Positions 5,350 to 10,842 of a stretch of DNA of 10,842 nucleotides are shown here, piece by piece. This DNA is from Actinomycetota bacterium (GTDB lineage: Bacteria > Actinomycetota > Acidimicrobiia > Acidimicrobiales > CADCTF01). The number at the start of each line of letters is the position of its first letter. Position 1 is the first letter of the stretch. Made by a program: the position numbers and the translations under genes. Location: positions 1 through 10,842 of the forward strand of contig JAHWJQ010000058.1 in the NCBI GenBank assembly GCA_019348305.1. The letters are read 5' to 3'. Below the pieces are notes generated by a model. It ran no database searches. It was not told the origin of the DNA and saw only the letters and a program-made list of their open reading frames with translations.

Positions 5350-6108
5350 ATGCCGGCCCTCGTGAGCATTCTCAGCCCGGTGGTGACCGTGGCGCCCGGA
5401 GGCGAGGGAGCGGCGGAGGTCCGCGTCCGCAACACCGGTGCGGTGGTCGATCAGTTCGCCTTCAACCTGGTGGGCCAGCCCAGCTCCTGGGCCCGCTGTG
5501 ACCCGCCGGTGATCTCGCTGTTCCCCGATGCGGAAGAGACGGTGCGAGTCCGCTTCAGCCCACCCCGGTCCTCCGCCGTCACGGCGGGCCTCCTCCCCTA
5601 CGGCGTGCGGGTCACGTGTCAGGAGGACAAGGACTTCTCAGTGGTGGAGGAGGGCTCGGTCCAGATCAGCGGCTTCAGCGGCGTGCAGGCACGGGTGATC
5701 CCGAGGACCTCGGAAGGCAAGCGGACAGCAACTCATCGCGTCGAGGTGACCAATACGGGGAACTCGGCAGTAGAGGCCGAGGTTTGGGCCTCGGACCCCG
5801 ACGAGCTCCTGGGGATCGACGTCGACCCCGACCACCTCTCCATAGAGCCAGGAACGACGGCGGTGGCCAAGGTGAAGGTGGCAGCAAAGAAGGGCCCCAC
5901 CCGCAACGGCCGGCGGATCCCCTTCCAGGTCCACGTGGACGCCGGTGGGGCGCCCGTCGATGTCGAGGGCGCCTTCGAGCAGACGGCCAAGGGCTCGTCG
6001 GCGCTGGTGTTCGTGGCCATCGCCTTGGTGGCCGGGATCCTGGTCCTGCTCTTTCGCGACCAGGCCTCGGGACTGCCCCTGTCGGCGTTGTTCAGCTTGC
6101 TTCGCTGA
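5350..6108 (+). CDS. Tail-anchored membrane protein with two Ig-like beta domains
   Basis: A 252-residue protein with no recognisable enzyme motif. Two beta-sandwich repeats are visible. Residues about 5-108 include VAPGGEGAAEVRVRNTGAVV and FPDAEETVRVRFSPP; residues about 110-211 include RTATHRVEVTNTGNSAVEAE and LSIEPGTTAVAKVKVAAKKG. Both follow the 'normalised tail plus NTG turn' pattern of NEW3/COG1470-type Ig-like domains. One transmembrane helix (about 218-236, SALVFVAIALVAGILVLLF) and a 16-residue tail close it. There is no N-terminal signal peptide, so by sequence the domains should sit in the cytoplasm, or an atypical export route is used. The start is supported by the leaderless promoter box. 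Its 3' end overlaps the convergent acetyltransferase by 17 bases. Function unknown. Confidence 0.8.
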   Translation: MPALVSILSPVVTVAPGGEGAAEVRVRNTGAVVDQFAFNLVGQPSSWARCDPPVISLFPDAEETVRVRFSPPRSSAVTAGLLPYGVRVTCQEDKDFSVVEEGSVQISGFSGVQARVIPRTSEGKRTATHRVEVTNTGNSAVEAEVWASDPDELLGIDVDPDHLSIEPGTTAVAKVKVAAKKGPTRNGRRIPFQVHVDAGGAPVDVEGAFEQTAKGSSALVFVAIALVAGILVLLFRDQASGLPLSALFSLLR

Positions 6109-6712
6109 CGATCCACTCCCGCGCGATCGCCTCCCGGCGCTCGACCCACTCCTCCGCGGTGATGGCGAAGCGGATGTGGTCCTCCCAGACTCCGTTGATC
6201 TCCAGGTAGCGCAGGGCCACCCCCTCGTCGCGGATAGCCAGCTTCTCGACCACCCGGCGGCTCGCCCGGTTGCGAGGGATGATCGAGATCTGCACCCGGT
6301 GCAGGCCGAGCTCCTCGAAGGCGAACTGCAACACCACGGCGACCGCCTCGGGCGTATAGCTGTTCCCAGCCAGAGCCTGGTCGATCCAGTAGCCGATGTA
6401 GGCGTTCTGAAAGGGACCGCGCTGGATGCTGTTGAGGTTGATCTCCCCGCCGAACCTGCCGCCGGCGAACACCCCGAACCCGAAGCCCGACCCCAGCTCA
6501 CGTTCGCGGTCTCGGGCCCCGCAGCGGGCGACGAAGGCTCGCCGATCCTCGGTGGGGTCGGGGTGACCAGGAACGGCCCTCGGCTCCCACTTCACCAGCC
6601 AGTCGTGGCAGCGCTTGCGCACTTCTCGCCAGGACTCCCAGTCCGCAGGCCCCAGCGGCCGCAGCAGGACGCGGCGTCCAGAGAGGAAGAACGGGCTGGT
6701 GCGCGGCATCAT
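6092..6712 (-). CDS. GNAT acetyltransferase, RimJ/RimL type
   Basis: A 206-residue protein. RRVLLRPLGPADWESWREVR is the usual start of RimJ-type N-acetyltransferases; IGYWIDQALAGNSYTPEAV is the acetyl-CoA-binding region (motif A), and LGLHRVQISIIPRNRASRRV matches the family's R(V/I)...N..S..V segment. These enzymes acetylate N-terminal amines of ribosomal proteins or amino groups of small molecules; the substrate cannot be told. The ATG at 6712 overlaps the acyl-CoA synthetase stop as ATGA (a second ATG at 6709 would overlap by one base), so it is translated by coupling. A synthetase followed directly by an acetyl-CoA-using enzyme is suggestive but not proof of a shared path. Confidence 0.88.
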   Translation of the reverse strand: MMPRTSPFFLSGRRVLLRPLGPADWESWREVRKRCHDWLVKWEPRAVPGHPDPTEDRRAFVARCGARDRERELGSGFGFGVFAGGRFGGEINLNSIQRGPFQNAYIGYWIDQALAGNSYTPEAVAVVLQFAFEELGLHRVQISIIPRNRASRRVVEKLAIRDEGVALRYLEINGVWEDHIRFAITAEEWVERREAIAREWIVSEAS

Positions 6713-8610
6713 CGGGCGCTTCTCACCGCATCGATGCTCGCAGGGTCCTCCAGCGAGAAGAGGTCGCCAGGGTCCTGGCCCAAGGCCGTGGCCCGGATGG
6801 CCCGACGGAGCACCTTGGCGTTGCGAGTCTTGGGCAGAGCGCGAGTGAAACGGACAGATGCCGGCCGAAAGGACCGGCCCAGTCGCTCGGCCACCAGATC
6901 GCTCAGCTCTGCCCGCAGCTCCTCGCTGGTAGCGGCGTCGGGCACCACCACGAACACCCAGAGCTCTTCGCCTTTCACCTCATGGGGGATTCCCACCGCC
7001 GCCGCCTCGATGACGCTCGGGTGGCTCACCACCAGCGACTCGACCTCAGCGGGGCCGATCCGCTTGCCGGCCACCTTGATGGTGTCGTCGCTGCGGCCGT
7101 GAAGGAACCACTCCCCGTCCTCGTCGATCGACGCCCAGTCCCCGTGGCGCCACACGCCCGGGAACATCGACCAGTAGGTCTGCAGGTAACGGTCGGGGTC
7201 GTTGTGCAGACCACGCGTCATGCCCGGCCACGGCTTGGTGCACACCAGCTCCCCCACCGCCCCACGGAGGGGCCGGCCACTGTCGTCGAACACGTCGACA
7301 GCCATGCCCAGCGCAGGCCCGCCGAGGGACATCGGCTTGAGGGGCTGCACCGGGTGCGGGGACAAGAAACACGCCCCCACCTCTGTGCCGCCTGAGATGT
7401 TGATGATGGGGCACCGGCCGCCGCCGACGACCTCGAAGTACCAGCGCCACGGGCTCTCGTTCCACGGCTCGCCGGTGCTGCCCAGGATGCGCAGACGAGA
7501 CAGGTCGTGGGCCTGCACCGGCGCGTCGCCGGCAGGCATGAGCGCCCGGATGAGGGTGGGGCTGATCCCGAGGACGGTGACGCCGTGACGCTCGATGTAG
7601 GACCACAGCCGATCGGGCCCCGGCCAGTCCGGAGCGCCCTCGTAGAGCGCCAGGGTGGCCCCGTTGGCAAGAGTGCCCACGACCTCCCATGGCCCCATGA
7701 TCCAGCCCATGTCGGTGAACCAGAACAGCACGTCGTCGCTGCGGACGTCGAACTGGAAAGCCACCTCCTCGGCCACCTTGACGCCGAACCCACCGTGGAC
7801 GGCGACGCTGGCCTTGGGGCGGCCGGTGGTCCCAGAGGTGTAGCCGAGGAACAGGACGTGCTCGCTGTCCACCATGGTGGTGGCGAAGGGCTCTGCCGCC
7901 GGCGTCCACGCCCGGCCGCCGCCGAGGCGGGGTACCACCACCACCGCCTCCACCGACGGCGCCTCCTCGAGTGACTTGTTGGCAACCTCGTACATGTCAA
8001 GAGCGCGTCCCCGTCGGTACGTCCCGTCCGCCGTGATCAGCGCTTTTGCCTCCGCGTCGCGCAGCCTTCCGGCCACGGCTTCGGGCCCGTACCCAGAAAA
8101 CAGCGGCAGGAACACCGCTCCCAGCTTCATGACTGCCACCAGGGCGGCCACGGTCTCGGGGATCATGGGAAGAAAGATCCCGACAACGTCACTCCGCCCC
8201 ACGCCCCGGGCGTGGAGCTGCCGCGCCAGCCCGTCGGCCTCCTGGCGCAGCTCTGCGTACGTCCAGCGCCGGGTGCTGCCGTCCTCTCCCTCCCACAGCA
8301 CCGCCGGTCGGTCGGGGGCGGCCGCGGCCCAGCGGTCGACGCAGACGTCGGCGAGGTTGAGCCGGCCGCCGGTGAACCACCTGGCCCACTCGATCCCGTC
8401 GCTGGTGTCGACAACCCGGTCGAAGGGCGAGGCGAAGGGGATGCCCAGGAACTCGATGACGGCCGGCCAGAACCACTCCGGCTCGGCGATGGAACGCCGC
8501 ACGAGCTCCTCGAACCCGGCCAGGCCCTGCGCCGTCAAGAACCGCCCGACGTTGGTGGTGGCCACCGCGTCGGGAGGGGGCCGCCAGACGACCTGGCCGG
8601 CAGAGCTCAC
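6709..8610 (-). CDS. AMP-forming acyl-CoA synthetase (acetyl/acetoacetyl-CoA synthetase-like)
   Basis: A 633-residue adenylate-forming enzyme that activates a carboxylic acid as acyl-AMP and then the CoA thioester. Visible motifs are the P-loop YTSGTTGRPKASV (257-269), ISGGTEVG (405-412), RHGDWASID (488-496), GRSDDTIKVAGKRIGPAEVE (505-524) and the C-terminal catalytic Lys599 (TRNAKVLRR). The N-terminus VVWRPPPDAV is typical of acetoacetyl-CoA synthetase relatives. In acetyl-CoA synthetase the segment before TE carries a Trp that limits the pocket to acetate; here that position appears to be Gly, which suggests a larger acid. GTG 8610 gives the expected N-terminus and overlaps the stop of an 11-codon leader ORF as GTGA. 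Upstream open frame has no family sequence. Coupled to the acetyltransferase downstream. Confidence 0.9.
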   Translation of the reverse strand: MSSAGQVVWRPPPDAVATTNVGRFLTAQGLAGFEELVRRSIAEPEWFWPAVIEFLGIPFASPFDRVVDTSDGIEWARWFTGGRLNLADVCVDRWAAAAPDRPAVLWEGEDGSTRRWTYAELRQEADGLARQLHARGVGRSDVVGIFLPMIPETVAALVAVMKLGAVFLPLFSGYGPEAVAGRLRDAEAKALITADGTYRRGRALDMYEVANKSLEEAPSVEAVVVVPRLGGGRAWTPAAEPFATTMVDSEHVLFLGYTSGTTGRPKASVAVHGGFGVKVAEEVAFQFDVRSDDVLFWFTDMGWIMGPWEVVGTLANGATLALYEGAPDWPGPDRLWSYIERHGVTVLGISPTLIRALMPAGDAPVQAHDLSRLRILGSTGEPWNESPWRWYFEVVGGGRCPIINISGGTEVGACFLSPHPVQPLKPMSLGGPALGMAVDVFDDSGRPLRGAVGELVCTKPWPGMTRGLHNDPDRYLQTYWSMFPGVWRHGDWASIDEDGEWFLHGRSDDTIKVAGKRIGPAEVESLVVSHPSVIEAAAVGIPHEVKGEELWVFVVVPDAATSEELRAELSDLVAERLGRSFRPASVRFTRALPKTRNAKVLRRAIRATALGQDPGDLFSLEDPASIDAVRSAR

Positions 8611-8642
8611 CCGGTGAGCCGGATGCCGTCGCGGACAGCCAC
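8607..8642 (-). CDS. 11-codon leader ORF ahead of the acyl-CoA synthetase
   Basis: GTG at 8642 is six bases after TAGCAT and encodes MAVRDGIRLTG before TGA. Its stop overlaps the synthetase GTG as GTGA. The synthetase start itself has neither a Shine-Dalgarno site nor a promoter box, so its ribosomes are probably delivered by translation of this mini-ORF. The peptide shows no run of a single amino acid as in classical attenuators. If the promoter is wrong, this ORF is chance. Confidence 0.5.
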   Translation of the reverse strand: MAVRDGIRLTG

Positions 8643-8648
8643 CGCCGA

Positions 8649-8654
8649 ATGCTA
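8649..8654 (-). promoter_or_regulatory. -10 box TAGCAT for the leader ORF and acyl-CoA synthetase operon
   Basis: TAGCAT, six bases (TCGGCG), then GTG 8642. The geometry is identical to the other leaderless starts. Confidence 0.5.
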
Positions 8655-8695
8655 CCGAGGAGGGCCTGGGCCGGGGCCGCCCGGGGCAGCCGGCA

Positions 8696-9106
8696 TCAGC
8701 CCGACTTCTGAGGCCCGGCCCGCTCGATCGTGATGCGCACCACGACACGCTGCTCCTTGACCATCGCCGCTTCGAACTCCTGCCAGTCCGGGTGTTCGCC
8801 GGCCACGCTGCGGTAGACGTCCTTGAGGCCTTGCATGGCCTCGGGCAACGCAATGATCTCGACGGGGCCGTCGATCTGCACCCAATTGCCGAAGAACCCG
8901 TCGGTCAGGCCACACAGCGCCGCCCGCGGTCGGCGGCGGAGGTTCTTCACCTTCATCGAAGTCTCGCGGGTGCTGATGCAGACGCGACCCTCACCATCAA
9001 CGGCGTGGACCACCGGCGACAGCTGGGGCGAGCCGTCTGCCCTCGCCGTGTGCAGCACCGAGCGGTGGTTGTCGGCGAGGAAGGAACGGGCCTCTTCGAT
9101 CTCCAT
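8696..9106 (-). CDS. PPOX-class F420/FMN-dependent flavoprotein
   Basis: A 136-residue split-barrel protein. MEIEEARSFLADNHRSVLHT, ADGSPQLSPV, the strand pattern GRVCISTRETSMKVKNLRRR and PRAALCG are the standard layout of the small actinobacterial pyridoxamine-oxidase-like family whose members bind coenzyme F420 or FMN; later come WVQIDGPVEII and DVYRSVAGEHPDW. Such proteins reduce a variety of compounds and act in the cytoplasm; the substrate cannot be inferred. ATG 9106 has CATGCT (9113-9118) six bases upstream, one mismatch from TANNNT, so it may also be leaderless. The gene is divergent from hsp20, with 29 bases between start codons. It sits upstream of the acyl-CoA synthetase, which appears to have its own promoter. 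Confidence 0.88.
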   Translation of the reverse strand: MEIEEARSFLADNHRSVLHTARADGSPQLSPVVHAVDGEGRVCISTRETSMKVKNLRRRPRAALCGLTDGFFGNWVQIDGPVEIIALPEAMQGLKDVYRSVAGEHPDWQEFEAAMVKEQRVVVRITIERAGPQKSG

Positions 9107-9122
9107 GGCCCCAGCATGGCGC

Positions 9123-9128
9123 TACGGT
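9123..9128 (+). promoter_or_regulatory. -10 box TACGGT for the Hsp20/epimerase operon (leaderless)
   Basis: TACGGT, seven bases (GCTCGCC), then ATG 9136. It lies in the 29-base gap shared with the divergent PPOX gene; its -35 position would fall at or inside that gene's first codons. Confidence 0.6.
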
Positions 9129-9135
9129 GCTCGCC

Positions 9136-9519
9136 ATGGCGAGCGAGCAACCCAGCCACCAGGAGGTCGTCGAAGCGACGGCGACCGCCGAAGCCAACAT
9201 GCGGCCGCAACGGGTGCCGGTGAACGTCTATGAGACGACGGGCGCCCTCGTGGTCGTCGCTCCCCTTCCGGCGGTCACGCCGGGGGACGTGACCGTCGAG
9301 CTGCAGCCAGGGAAGCTGCGGTTCTGGGCCCGGCTGCGCAGCGCCTCGCCGAACAAGGACTACCTCATCAACGAGTGGGACTACGGCGGCTACGAGCGGG
9401 AGGTGGACATCCCCGACGGCTTCGGCAGCGCCGTCGAGGCCACGCTCAGCAATGGGCAACTGGCCATCCGCGTGCTGCGGGGCGAGGCAGTGGCACCCCT
9501 CACCATCCAACCGAGCTGA
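9136..9519 (+). CDS. Hsp20/alpha-crystallin family protein
   Basis: A 127-residue protein. Residues about 28-123 match the small heat shock beta-sandwich: VPVNVYETTGALVVVAPLPA, VTPGDVTVELQPGKLRFWA, YGGYEREVDIPDGF, and the closing ATLSNGQLAIRVLRG, equivalent to the family's 'G.L.I' strand. Small heat shock proteins hold unfolding clients as oligomers. The C-terminal I-x-I anchor is not clear (APLTIQPS), so oligomerisation may differ. I chose ATG 9136 over the GTG at 9127 because the promoter box then sits seven bases upstream. It is followed by the epimerase gene after eight bases, in one operon. Confidence 0.85.
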   Translation: MASEQPSHQEVVEATATAEANMRPQRVPVNVYETTGALVVVAPLPAVTPGDVTVELQPGKLRFWARLRSASPNKDYLINEWDYGGYEREVDIPDGFGSAVEATLSNGQLAIRVLRGEAVAPLTIQPS

Positions 9520-9527
9520 GCCGGCCG

Positions 9528-10547
9528 ATGACGGCGACGGCCCTTGTCACGGGAGGTACCGGCTACATCGCCCGGTACCTGATCAGCGCCCTGGTGGAAC
9601 AGGGTTGGCAGGTCCGGTCCTGTGCCAGGAGCGGCCGGCCGTCGTGGATGGCCGAGGACATCGATCACCACTCCGTCGACCTGGCGGGGCGCGAACCCCT
9701 CGACGCAGTGGTGGGGGGCGTGAGCCATGTGTTCCACCTCGCCGGGGCGTCGAGCTCACGGTCATCGGACGATGAGATGTGGCACTCCAACGTCGAGGGC
9801 ACCACGCGTCTCGTGGAGGCAGCCCGGCGTTGCGGGGTCGAGCGGGTGCTCTACATGAGCTCCACCTCCGTCTACGGCGAAGAGGTGCAGCTGCCCCTGC
9901 CTGTGCGCGAGGACGTCGAGCCGTGCCCGAGCCGGAGCTACGGCAAGGCCAAGTGGGGAGCAGAGCAGGCCGTGTGGCGCGCCGCCGGCGAGGGCCTCGC
10001 GGTGGTGGTGGTGCGCCCGGTGTCGGTGTTCGGCCCCGGCAACACCAAGCTCCTCGGCAGCGCCGTGCTCGATGTGGCCATCGAGCACTTCGCCGGTCTC
10101 GACACCGTGGAGGTGCACCGCGAGCCGGTGGAGCAGCGCCTGGTGCACGTCGACGACGTGGTTGGCGCCTGCCTCCACCTCGTCGGCCACCCCGACAGCC
10201 CAGGTCGTGCCTTCAACATCTGCCTCGACACCTATCCCACCAGCCACGAGCTCGCGGGCATCCTGGCCGATCTGTTCACCATGCCGCTGGAGCTCAGCGA
10301 CGACCCCGAGTGCGGTCTTCGGTACGAAGATCGGGCCCGGGCGCGCGACGAGATGCTCGCCCAGGGAATGCAGGACGAGATCCTCCTCAGCAAGGAACGC
10401 TTCCGGCTGATGCGCAAGGTCAACCCCAACAACCGCCTCGACATCGGCGCCCTGCTGAGCACCGGGTTCCGCTTCGCGCAGAGCGACCTGCCATCGAGCA
10501 TCGGGAGCACGGTCGAGTGGTACCGCCGGCACCGCTGGATCCTCTAG
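9528..10547 (+). CDS. NAD(P)-dependent epimerase/dehydratase (extended SDR)
   Basis: A 339-residue extended short-chain dehydrogenase. The Rossmann motif ALVTGGTGYIARYL (GxxGxxA) is at the start; VSHVFHLAGASSS, VERVLYMSSTSVYGE with the catalytic Ser/Thr, and SYGKAKWGAEQ with the YxxxK pair follow. VVRPVSVFGPGNTKLL and QRLVHVDDVVGACLHL are the substrate-side family markers. Members act on nucleotide sugars, sterols or related alcohols; the substrate is not defined by the sequence. ATG 9528 starts right before the Rossmann strand and lies eight bases after the Hsp20 stop; the longer open frame upstream lies inside hsp20. Neighbouring hsp20 suggests expression under stress, which is inference. 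Confidence 0.9.
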   Translation: MTATALVTGGTGYIARYLISALVEQGWQVRSCARSGRPSWMAEDIDHHSVDLAGREPLDAVVGGVSHVFHLAGASSSRSSDDEMWHSNVEGTTRLVEAARRCGVERVLYMSSTSVYGEEVQLPLPVREDVEPCPSRSYGKAKWGAEQAVWRAAGEGLAVVVVRPVSVFGPGNTKLLGSAVLDVAIEHFAGLDTVEVHREPVEQRLVHVDDVVGACLHLVGHPDSPGRAFNICLDTYPTSHELAGILADLFTMPLELSDDPECGLRYEDRARARDEMLAQGMQDEILLSKERFRLMRKVNPNNRLDIGALLSTGFRFAQSDLPSSIGSTVEWYRRHRWIL

Positions 10548-10577
10548 GACGTTGCAGCGTCGCTGGGGCTGACCAGA

Positions 10578-10842
10578 TTACGCTCCCGCGCAGGAGGCGG
10601 GGGTGAGGACGCTGACCTCCGATGTCGGCGGGCTCGTCCAGTCGCCCCGGGTGGCCGTCACGATGCCGTAGTAGGGGGTGCCGCCGAGCAGGCCGTCGAA
10701 GGTGACGGCGCTCGTGGCGTTACCGGAGATGTTGGCCACGGTCGGGTAGGGGCCGCCGCTGGTGGTGCCGATCTCGACGCGATAGCCAGTCACCTCGCTC
10801 GACTTCGAGGGAGTCCAACTCACCTTGATCGAAAAGGTGAGA
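10578..10842 (-). CDS. Fibronectin type III domain protein (partial, C-terminal end)
   Basis: The reading frame is open to the right edge and ends in TAA at 10578. The visible residues form nearly one whole fibronectin type III domain: KVSWTPSKSSEVTGYRVEIG, the middle strands, GLLGGTPYYGIVTATRG with the conserved Tyr, then SEVSVLTP, ending in a short ASCAGA tail. Such domains are common in secreted actinobacterial hydrolases and surface proteins, but the rest of the protein is outside the window, so its function is unknown. A GTG at 10823 lies inside the domain's first strand and is not a likely start. It is convergent with the epimerase gene, 30 bases apart, with no clear terminator between. 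Confidence 0.82.
   Translation of the reverse strand, partial: LTFSIKVSWTPSKSSEVTGYRVEIGTTSGGPYPTVANISGNATSAVTFDGLLGGTPYYGIVTATRGDWTSPPTSEVSVLTPASCAGA

Noticed and set aside
8655..8695. Very GC-rich stretch after the PPOX stop as a terminator
   Set aside because: Several short self-complementary GC stems can be drawn but none is followed by T residues; expected by chance at this composition.
8611..8853. Upstream extension of the acyl-CoA synthetase frame into the PPOX gene
   Set aside because: The extra residues are Arg/Ser-rich shadow of the PPOX gene; family homology starts at VVWRPPP.
9375..9527. Longer epimerase start inside hsp20
   Set aside because: Those residues are hsp20 read in another phase; the Rossmann strand begins right after ATG 9528.
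10585..10601. CCCGC-GCAGGAG-GCGGG hairpin between the epimerase and fibronectin genes as a terminator
   Set aside because: It lies inside the end of the fibronectin coding region, has a five-pair stem and no T-run in either direction.

Overview
The window reads as chromosomal DNA from a high-GC actinobacterium. A WhiB-family [4Fe-4S] regulator (a family restricted to Actinomycetota), a PPOX-class F420-type flavoprotein, a rhomboid with the N-terminal zinc module common in actinobacteria, and an NnaR/HemD-like protein all point that way. An acidimicrobial-type lineage is my guess. I see no transposase, phage gene, integrase or CRISPR array; genes are tightly packed and the content is mostly housekeeping or accessory metabolism.

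Layout. 1-181 (-): start of a response regulator. 266-339 (+): a tRNA with UAA anticodon and a short variable loop. 424-753 (+): WhiB. 774-860 (-): a 28-codon single-helix membrane peptide with a strong Shine-Dalgarno site. 907-2975 (-): a two-gene operon, rhomboid protease then a secreted, membrane-anchored subtilisin. 3079-3363 (+): a muconolactone isomerase-like protein, divergent from the rhomboid, with an inverted repeat between them. 3381-5265 (-): yqgE, a hemD-like gene and a TraR/DksA zinc-finger gene. 5350-6108 (+): a tail-anchored protein with two Ig-like domains. 6092-8642 (-): an 11-codon leader ORF, an acyl-CoA synthetase and a RimJ-type acetyltransferase joined by start/stop overlaps. 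8696-9106 (-): PPOX flavoprotein. 9136-10547 (+): Hsp20 followed by an NAD-dependent epimerase. 10578-10842 (-): the C-terminal end of a fibronectin type III protein.

The strongest pattern across genes is in the promoters. Six first-of-transcript start codons have a TANNNT box followed by exactly 6 or 7 bases and then ATG/GTG, the geometry of leaderless mRNAs; two more fit with one mismatch. Genes that depart from this (the 28-codon peptide, the isomerase, the TraR gene) carry good Shine-Dalgarno sites instead. The rule fixes several starts and exposes a leaderless 11-codon ORF ahead of the acyl-CoA synthetase. It also leaves the TraR/DksA gene with a good ribosome site only in front of an ATC codon.

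The rhomboid and the membrane-tethered subtilisin are adjacent, and their topologies suit a protease-substrate pair; this is inference. I found no clear large undescribed system. The best leads are the small membrane peptide, the odd tRNA, the leader ORF, the ATC start and the rhomboid/subtilisin pair.
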